A stretch of 30,880 nucleotides of DNA from Bacteroidota bacterium. Its GTDB lineage: Bacteria; Bacteroidota; Bacteroidia; Chitinophagales; UBA8649. The notes below the pieces were generated by a model, which ran no database searches, was not told where the DNA came from, and saw nothing but the letters and a program-made list of their open reading frames with translations. This document shows positions 25,071 through 30,880 of this stretch, in pieces. A program made the translations under genes and the position numbers. Each line of letters begins with the position of its first letter. Position 1 is the first letter of the stretch. The stretch lies in contig DLYY01000091.1 of the NCBI GenBank assembly GCA_003447535.1, positions 3,982 to 34,861 of the forward strand, given 5' to 3'.

Positions 25071-25718
25071 ATGTCTCCGTTAAAAACTGAACATAGCTCC
25101 CAAGTGAGCCGTATTCTACTTACTGCAAAGAGCGATTTCATGCGCTTTGGATTCAAGTCAATCAGTATGGATGATTTAGCGGAACGGTGCGGAGTTTCTA
25201 AGAAAACACTCTATGAAAATTTTTCGAGTAAGGAGATATTAATCAATGCTACCCTAGCACTGCATTTTGATGATCACGTTAAGCAGCTTGAGCAAGTGCG
25301 GAATTCGAGCGGAAATGCGGTTGATGAATTACTTGGTCAATTTGATATTGTTTCTAATGATTTACAATCCTTAAAAGCTGGTGTGCTGTACGAGCTTGAA
25401 AAGTATTACCACAATAGTTGGAATATTTTCGAGGAATTTAGGGCGAGTAAGGTCACTAAATATTGTTTGCAAAATTTAGAACGAGGGAAACGAGAAGGCC
25501 TTTATCGGAAGAATATTAACAACCGGGTTATACTCTATCTCTATCTACATAATATTGATGCGGTGATGCATGAGGAACGCGGGGTGCTTGATGAAGTCCC
25601 CATTTACCTTCGATTTAAAGAAACGCTTTCCTATCATCTTCACGGTATATTAAACGCAAAAGGGTGGGACTACCTGAGAACGCAACAAAATGAATTAATT
25701 GATGAAACCGTTTTATAA
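25071..25718 (+). CDS. TetR/AcrR family transcriptional regulator
   Basis: DNA-binding regulator of 215 residues. The N-terminal TetR domain (about 10-56) has the helix-turn-helix ISMDDLAERCGVSKKTLYENFSSKEIL; the remaining helical part is the ligand-binding/dimer domain and is too divergent to name an inducer. I chose the ATG at 25071; a GTG at 25044 would add nine residues, falls directly behind the palindromes and is less likely. Its 3' end overlaps the TolC-type gene by 17 bases, so regulator and pump are made from one mRNA. With the adjacent inverted repeats, the simplest model is a repressor of its own efflux operon, released by a toxic ligand. An activator role cannot be excluded. Confidence 0.92.
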   Translation: MSPLKTEHSSQVSRILLTAKSDFMRFGFKSISMDDLAERCGVSKKTLYENFSSKEILINATLALHFDDHVKQLEQVRNSSGNAVDELLGQFDIVSNDLQSLKAGVLYELEKYYHNSWNIFEEFRASKVTKYCLQNLERGKREGLYRKNINNRVILYLYLHNIDAVMHEERGVLDEVPIYLRFKETLSYHLHGILNAKGWDYLRTQQNELIDETVL

Positions 25719-27045
25719 AATTACAGCACTAACCTTAATCCTTTGCTGTTGCTTTGACCGCAATGTAATTGCTCAGGATACGCTGCATTTAACCCTGGAA
25801 ACTGCGCAGGAGATTGCCGTTGCTCAAAGTATTGATGTGCAATACACAAAGATGGATGCACAGATTCTCCGCTATGAGGCTAATGAAGTGATGACGGAAG
25901 GGTTTCCAAAGATTAATGCCAATCTAGACTATAATTGGAATTTTCAACAGCAGGTCAATGTTATCCCTGAAAACTCATTTTTTCCAGGGTCTCCTAGCGC
26001 TGAGGCGGTTTTTACTCAACCCCATGCTGCAACGGCTAAAGCTGAGCTCAACCAACTTGTATTTGATGCACGCTATCTCTATGGGCTACAGGCGAGAAAA
26101 TCCATCTTGAATATGGCAGATACTCGCGAGGAACTGAGTGAGAAAAACATCAAAGATGCTTTCCCTCCTGCCTATCTACAATGTCTTTATATCCGCGAGT
26201 TTATTCATCAGTTGGAGGTGAGCCGAAATCTGCTTAAAGAAGGATTAGACCTAAATCAAAAGCTTTATGATGAGGGCTTAGGGGAATCGCTAACCTTGGA
26301 TCGTTTGACATTAAGTATTGAACAAATCAATACCCAAATTGATTATGCTGAGGTCAATTTAGTTAATGCCATGGCCAACTTGCGATACATCATGAATATC
26401 CAGCCAGATGCTGTGATTTTTTTAGAGGACAGCATCCAGTATTACGCCGAGGAAAGCTTAGATCAATTAGCGAACTATCAGTATACCAGTTTGCCCGAAT
26501 ACAGAGTTCTTGAGATAAATGACCAATTGAGGTTTTATGATATTGCACAGGCACGCGCGCAACTTTATCCGAGTATTTACTTGTTTGGTTATTATGGGGT
26601 GCTTGCCCAGCGTTCGAGTTTTTCCTTTTTTAAGGCGGGGTCAGACTACCGATGGTTTGATTTTGGAACCTTAGGATTTACAGTAAACATTCCAATCTAT
26701 GATGGAAGTACTGCAAAAATGAAAATTCAGCAAAGAGAACTTCGTAGAAGTCAAAATCTATTGGACATAGAACGTCTCCAAAAGGGTTTTGATATCGGAC
26801 TCGTAACCACTTCAAATGAAGTTGAAAATGCACAGAGTCAGCTTGATCAGGCCATAGAAAACTGCGCATTAAGTGATAAAATTTACAGCCGCGAAAATGT
26901 CTTGTATACTGAGGGCTTAGGGTCCTCCTTTGCCCTTATATCAGCACAACAGGACATGATCGAAGCAGAAATAGACATACTAGAAAAAACATATCAGTTG
27001 GCAATAGCCAAGTTTAACTGGAAACAAAAAAGAGGTATTTTATGA
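25702..27045 (+). CDS. TolC-family outer-membrane efflux protein
   Basis: Outer-membrane channel component of 447 residues for the tripartite pump. The ATG at 25702 gives a signal peptide (MKPFYKITALTLILCCCFDRNVIAQ); the in-frame TTG just before it is ignored. The mature protein has the two-repeat helical layout of TolC/OprM proteins: LTLETAQEIAVAQS at the start of repeat one, long amphipathic helices with EGLGESLTLDRLTLS near 190-205, and in repeat two FTVNIPIYDG followed by EGLGSSFALISAQQDMIEAE near 402. Trimerisation would create the periplasmic tunnel. It overlaps tetR by 17 bases and the adaptor gene by 4 (ATGA), so it is tightly coupled in the efflux operon. Confidence 0.92.
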   Translation: MKPFYKITALTLILCCCFDRNVIAQDTLHLTLETAQEIAVAQSIDVQYTKMDAQILRYEANEVMTEGFPKINANLDYNWNFQQQVNVIPENSFFPGSPSAEAVFTQPHAATAKAELNQLVFDARYLYGLQARKSILNMADTREELSEKNIKDAFPPAYLQCLYIREFIHQLEVSRNLLKEGLDLNQKLYDEGLGESLTLDRLTLSIEQINTQIDYAEVNLVNAMANLRYIMNIQPDAVIFLEDSIQYYAEESLDQLANYQYTSLPEYRVLEINDQLRFYDIAQARAQLYPSIYLFGYYGVLAQRSSFSFFKAGSDYRWFDFGTLGFTVNIPIYDGSTAKMKIQQRELRRSQNLLDIERLQKGFDIGLVTTSNEVENAQSQLDQAIENCALSDKIYSRENVLYTEGLGSSFALISAQQDMIEAEIDILEKTYQLAIAKFNWKQKRGIL

Positions 27046-28130
27046 GAACATTTATAGTATATCCTATCGTCCTGTGCCTAATAGGATTTGTTGGGTGTGG
27101 CCAAAACAAAGGAGTAGACAATGTTCAGGAGGACACATCGCAAAATGAAGTTGCACTAGATGCCTCTAAAATATTTGTTACCCTTATAGAGGTTGAGCTA
27201 ACAGATCCTTCGGATTCCGTCCGATTAGTTGGAGCTTCCTCTTCGCCTAACATTATTGAACTATCGACAGATATGGCAGGCTTGATTAAATCAATTTCTG
27301 TGGACGAGGGTGAGAAAGTTCGCAAAGGTCAATCCATTGCTCATCTTGATAACTCACTAATCCGTGCTGAGATAAATACCTTAGAAACCCAATTGAATTT
27401 GGCTAAAGTGGCGTTTGAAAAGCAGGAACGTTTATATAACCAAGATGTGACTACCGAAATTCAATACCTCGAAGCAAAGAATAACAAAGAAGTATTGGAG
27501 AGTAGCATTGCCTCTTTAAAAACGCGCATAGGAAAAAACAAGGTGACTACTCCGATCTCTGGGGTGATTGATAAGGTCTATGCTACGGTTGGCAATGTGG
27601 CTAGTCCTGGATTTCCTATTGCACGTATTGTCAATTTTACTGAAATGGAAGTGACTATGGACATTCCCGAGACATATATCAGTCAGGTAAAAGAAGGGGA
27701 TACGATGGCCGTCTATTTTCCTACAATTGATATAGAGCAAATAGCCATTGTTGGGTATATGAGTCAGGTCATTAATCCTACCAATAGGACGGTGAATGTC
27801 TTATTGAAAGTAGATAATGAAGAGAATCTTATCAAGCACAATATGTTAGCAGAGATTCGGATGAATCAATATTCTAAAGGACCAAGCTTTTTTGTCCCAG
27901 AACAGTTGGTCCAGCAAGAAAATGATGAATTTTTCATCTACCGCGCTAATCCTTTGGAGGATGACTCGTCTAGTGGATATGAGGTGATTAAGCAAGAAGT
28001 TCTGCTTGGCGTCAGTTTAGGAGGACTGAGGGAAATACGCGAAGGACTTTCTATCGGGGACTTAGTGATTTCGGAAAATTATAGAGGGGTGGATGAAGAA
28101 GATAGAGTCTATCTAAGTCCACGAAACTAA
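27042..28130 (+). CDS. RND efflux periplasmic adaptor (HlyD/MFP family) lipoprotein
   Basis: Membrane fusion protein of 362 residues linking the inner-membrane RND pump to the TolC channel. The signal sequence ends GFVGC with Cys19 as probable lipidation site; Phe at -3 is not the ideal lipobox residue. Domains follow the usual order: half of the lipoyl domain (ISVDEGEKVRKGQSIAHLDN, near 85-104), an alpha hairpin (about 105-160, with LETQLNLAKVAFEKQERLY), the second lipoyl half (VTTPISGVIDKVYATVGN), a beta barrel starting near FTEMEVTMDIPE, and a membrane-proximal domain. It starts inside the tolC stop (ATGA) and is followed after 27 bases by the pump gene. The substrate is not evident. Confidence 0.93.
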   Translation: MRTFIVYPIVLCLIGFVGCGQNKGVDNVQEDTSQNEVALDASKIFVTLIEVELTDPSDSVRLVGASSSPNIIELSTDMAGLIKSISVDEGEKVRKGQSIAHLDNSLIRAEINTLETQLNLAKVAFEKQERLYNQDVTTEIQYLEAKNNKEVLESSIASLKTRIGKNKVTTPISGVIDKVYATVGNVASPGFPIARIVNFTEMEVTMDIPETYISQVKEGDTMAVYFPTIDIEQIAIVGYMSQVINPTNRTVNVLLKVDNEENLIKHNMLAEIRMNQYSKGPSFFVPEQLVQQENDEFFIYRANPLEDDSSSGYEVIKQEVLLGVSLGGLREIREGLSIGDLVISENYRGVDEEDRVYLSPRN

Positions 28131-28157
28131 TTGATCATCTTTCGTTAAAGTGTATTC

Positions 28158-30880
28158 ATGAAGGATAACAAGCAACAAGAAGGGAGTCTTTCGTCAAAGG
28201 CCATTACAAAAATCAAAGAATTTAGTTTAACCAGTCTTTCGGTAGATAACAGGACGAGTGTGTTAATTCTAATGGGTATTATCTTTTTCGCAGGTCTTAT
28301 GGCTTATCGGGCAATGCCTAAAGAGCAATATCCTGAAATCAACCAACCCACTGTCTATGTTGGGATTCCCTATCCTGGTAATGCACCACTTGATATTGAA
28401 AATCAAATTACAAGAGAGGTAGAGAAGGAAATAAGTCAGATTAATGGTATTGACAACATTAAGTCATATTGTGTTCAAGATTATACAACAACCGTAGTTG
28501 AATTCAATTTTGATGTTGATGTCAATGATGCGCTTCAGGAGGTAAAGGATGCAGTGGATCGAGCAGAAGGCAATTTCCCAAGTGATTTTGACCAACAAGC
28601 CAATATCTTCAAACTTGACTTTTCTGAGATTCCCGTTATTACGGTCAATCTTTCTTCGAATACGCTATCACTAGATGATTTAAAAGGGTTTGGAGAGTAC
28701 TTACAAGATGAATTTGAGGCATTGCGTGAGATTTCTGAAGTAGAGATCAATGGTGTCCAGGAACAGGAGGTTCTTATCGCGCTAGATCCTAAGCGTATGA
28801 ACGACGTCGCTCTTACATTTTATGATGTTGAGCAGGCCATCGGTCGAGAGAACATTACCATTTCGGCAGGAGACCTTTTGACCGGTGGATTGCGTCGGAC
28901 GGTAAGGATCGTTGGCGAATTTAACGAGGCAGAGGCTTTTGGCGATATCATTGTCAAATCGGAGTTTCAGAAAACGGTCTATTTACGGGATATTGCTGAT
29001 ATCGACTTACAGTATATGGATAATACATCCTATGCTCGAATTGATGGATCGAATGTTGTATCGCTAGCTGTTAAAAAGAAAACGGGTGAAAACTTAATCT
29101 CAGCCGTTGACAAGATTAATCGGATTATAGCATCTTATAAATCAAGTGCTGACTATCCCGAATCACTGGATATTACGACAACGGCGGATACCTCTCGCGT
29201 GACAAAATCCCAGGTAGCTAACTTGGAAAATAGCATCATATCTGGAGTGATTCTAGTTGTCTTGGTGCTTTTGTTCTTTTTGGGATTACGAAATGCTTTT
29301 TTCGTTGGTATCGCCATTCCATTAAGCATGCTCATGGGATTCTTGATATTGAGTTTAATGGGTGTGACTATGAATGTAGTTGTTCTCTTCGCCCTGATTC
29401 TTGCCTTAGGAATGTTGGTTGATAATGGAATCGTTGTAGTTGAGAATATCTATCGCCTAATGGCGGATGGCAAACCTCCTATCCAAGCCGCAAAGCAAGG
29501 TGTAGGAGAGGTAGCGTGGCCAATAATCACCTCGACAGCCACTACACTTGCTGCGTTCTTTCCCATGATTTTCTGGCAGGGTATGATGGGAGAGTTTATG
29601 AAATATCTTCCGATTACCCTGATCATTGTGTTGACTTCCTCCTTGTTTGTGGCCTTGGTAATCAATCCTGTATTGACTTCCTTGTTCATGAAGATTGAAC
29701 GTAAAGAGGATAAGAAAACACTATGGTCAAAGAAATGGACGATTGTAGGCTTTGGACTCGTCGGCACTGTGGTACACCTCTATGCCGCCTACGGGATGTC
29801 AGCAGATCAGGCAGCGAATGGACGAACATTTGCTAATCTTGCTTTATTAGTATCGCTGTTTACCCTCCTGAATACTCTTGTTTTGAGGCCACTTTCCTTA
29901 GGCTTTCAGTACAAAGTGCTTCCCTTTTTAGAGCGTAAGTATGAGGCATTGATTGCCTTTGTGCTGAAAGGATGGATGCCTTACCTCACGCTGACAGGCA
30001 TGTTTTTACTTTTTATTGGCTCTGGCGTCTTACTCCAATTAAGACAGCCTAATGTTATCTTTTTTCCTGAGCCAGAACCTAACATGGTCAATGTATTTAT
30101 AGAGTTTCCAACAGGAACAGATATCGATAAAACGGATAGTCTTGCTCATTTAGTCGAAGGGGAGATTATGGCCGTACTTGCTCCGCATAACAATGTCATA
30201 GAGGCCATTTTGACCAATGTTGGTGAGGGCACTTCGGATCCGGGGGATCCTAACAGTGCAACACAACAAAGCGCTTCGCCAAACAAAGCTAAAATCACTA
30301 TCTCATTTGTTGAATTTGCAGATCGTTATGTGACTAAGCTCGATACTGCTGGACAGGTCGTCCTTCGTCAGGGGGATACCGTCTATCATTGGACAAGCAC
30401 GCGATCTATCTTAGAAGAAGTACGACGTATTGTATATGGTCATCCAGGTGTTCAAATCACCGTTGATAAGGAGGCGAGTGGTCCTCCTGCAGGCCCACCG
30501 ATTAGTATATCATTTGTTGGTGAAGATTTTGATAAGCTCATTGCATTACAAAAGGAGGCTAAAAAAATCATTTTAAATGCTGGAATACAAGGTATTGAAG
30601 AGTTAAAGTCTGATTTGGATATCGGAAAGCCGGAGTTACTTATTGAAGTTGATCGCGATGCTGCAAGGCGATTTGGACTAAGTACAGCCCAAATCGGCTC
30701 TAACCTGAGGACGGCACTTTTTGGAAAGGACATCGGCAAGTTTAAGGATGGCGAGGATGACTATCAAGTGACTTTGCGCTTTAATGATAAATATCGCTAT
30801 GATCGTGAGGCACTCCTTGATCAAACGATTACCTTCCGAGACCAAAGTGATGGAAAGGTGAAGTCTATCCCAATACGATC
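28158..30880 (+). CDS. RND family efflux pump permease, C-terminus beyond window
   Basis: Inner-membrane proton-driven transporter, first 907 residues, open to the window edge. TM1 is near 39-58 (VLILMGIIFFAGLMAYRAMP), followed by the pore domain run EQYPEINQPTVYVGIPYPG. The TM2-TM6 block follows (IISGVILVVLVLLFFLG, ALILALGMLVDNGIVVVEN, TSTATTLAAFFPMIFW). In TM4 the pair matching AcrB Asp407-Asp408 is Asp422-Asn423; I recall the DN form as common in one RND subgroup. Between TM6 and TM7, residues 527-583 hold two additional hydrophobic segments not present in AcrB. The second large periplasmic loop starts after TM7 (QPNVIFFPEPEPN). HAE-type multidrug or lipid efflux is likely from the operon; a heavy-metal type is less likely. 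The TM10 Lys partner is outside the window. Confidence 0.93.
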   Translation, partial: MKDNKQQEGSLSSKAITKIKEFSLTSLSVDNRTSVLILMGIIFFAGLMAYRAMPKEQYPEINQPTVYVGIPYPGNAPLDIENQITREVEKEISQINGIDNIKSYCVQDYTTTVVEFNFDVDVNDALQEVKDAVDRAEGNFPSDFDQQANIFKLDFSEIPVITVNLSSNTLSLDDLKGFGEYLQDEFEALREISEVEINGVQEQEVLIALDPKRMNDVALTFYDVEQAIGRENITISAGDLLTGGLRRTVRIVGEFNEAEAFGDIIVKSEFQKTVYLRDIADIDLQYMDNTSYARIDGSNVVSLAVKKKTGENLISAVDKINRIIASYKSSADYPESLDITTTADTSRVTKSQVANLENSIISGVILVVLVLLFFLGLRNAFFVGIAIPLSMLMGFLILSLMGVTMNVVVLFALILALGMLVDNGIVVVENIYRLMADGKPPIQAAKQGVGEVAWPIITSTATTLAAFFPMIFWQGMMGEFMKYLPITLIIVLTSSLFVALVINPVLTSLFMKIERKEDKKTLWSKKWTIVGFGLVGTVVHLYAAYGMSADQAANGRTFANLALLVSLFTLLNTLVLRPLSLGFQYKVLPFLERKYEALIAFVLKGWMPYLTLTGMFLLFIGSGVLLQLRQPNVIFFPEPEPNMVNVFIEFPTGTDIDKTDSLAHLVEGEIMAVLAPHNNVIEAILTNVGEGTSDPGDPNSATQQSASPNKAKITISFVEFADRYVTKLDTAGQVVLRQGDTVYHWTSTRSILEEVRRIVYGHPGVQITVDKEASGPPAGPPISISFVGEDFDKLIALQKEAKKIILNAGIQGIEELKSDLDIGKPELLIEVDRDAARRFGLSTAQIGSNLRTALFGKDIGKFKDGEDDYQVTLRFNDKYRYDREALLDQTITFRDQSDGKVKSIPIR

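Noticed and set aside
24951..25071. Longer N-terminal versions of DUF1573 (from 24951) and TetR (from GTG 25044)
   Set aside because: The extra residues precede a clean signal peptide in one case and start within a few bases of the operator-like palindromes in the other; the internal ATG starts fit better.
29450..29767. Reverse-strand frame of 105 codons within the RND gene
   Set aside because: Antisense to well-conserved transmembrane segments TM5-TM6; no recognisable motif.
1..30880. tRNA genes, CRISPR arrays, insertion sequences, phage or toxin-antitoxin genes
   Set aside because: Reading the gaps and coding regions showed no cloverleaf-like sequence, spaced direct-repeat array, transposase, or small paired toxin/antitoxin genes.

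Overview
The window looks like a chromosomal segment of a member of the Bacteroidota, probably Flavobacteriales-like. The evidence is a full-length SprA (type IX secretion translocon) directly behind ruvA, a DUF4290 protein next to murA, an Asp-type MurA, a DnaJ carrying only two of its four CxxCxGxG repeats, and very short gene spacing. The placement within the phylum is inferred from these family traits and not from rRNA. I see no tRNA, rRNA, insertion sequence, prophage or CRISPR array. Almost all of the sequence is coding; the largest gap is 287 bp (3651-3937).

Layout. (a) 1-3650, leftward: rfbA, a UXS-like epimerase, galE and a sodium:solute symporter cut by the window edge. They are joined by ATGA overlaps or a 5-bp gap, so they form one nucleotide-sugar/envelope transcription unit. 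(b) 3938-11913, rightward: ruvA and sprA, 2 bp apart; SprA dominates the region at 2462 residues. (c) 12059-14914, leftward: uvrA, convergent with sprA and divergent from the next block. (d) 15067-21205, rightward: a PcrA/UvrD helicase, a DUF4290 protein, murA, grpE and dnaJ. (e) 21202-21687, leftward: a small biotin carrier protein whose stop codon lies on the same CTAG as the dnaJ stop. (f) 21772-24426, rightward: an M1 aminopeptidase lipoprotein, ended by a strong bidirectional terminator. (g) 24496-24909, leftward: a small exported DUF1573 protein. (h) 25071-30880, rightward: a TetR regulator, a TolC-type outer-membrane protein, a lipoprotein adaptor and an RND pump that runs off the window. 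This is a complete tripartite efflux operon led by its presumed repressor.

How the genes work together. Block (a) makes activated sugars for surface polysaccharide. MurA makes a peptidoglycan precursor. SprA is the outer-membrane pore for T9SS cargo and gliding adhesins. GrpE and DnaJ serve DnaK. RuvA, UvrA and PcrA are DNA-repair components in separate transcription units. TetR most likely controls the efflux operon through a cluster of AAAGTTT inverted repeats just upstream of its own start.

No wholly new system is evident. The points most worth following are clade-type rewiring of familiar proteins (DnaJ without zinc centre I, MurA with Asp in place of the catalytic Cys, UvrA lacking zinc ligands, an RND pump with Asp-Asn in TM4 and two extra membrane segments), a charged helical insert inside the SprA barrel, and the repeat-rich DUF1573/tetR intergenic region.
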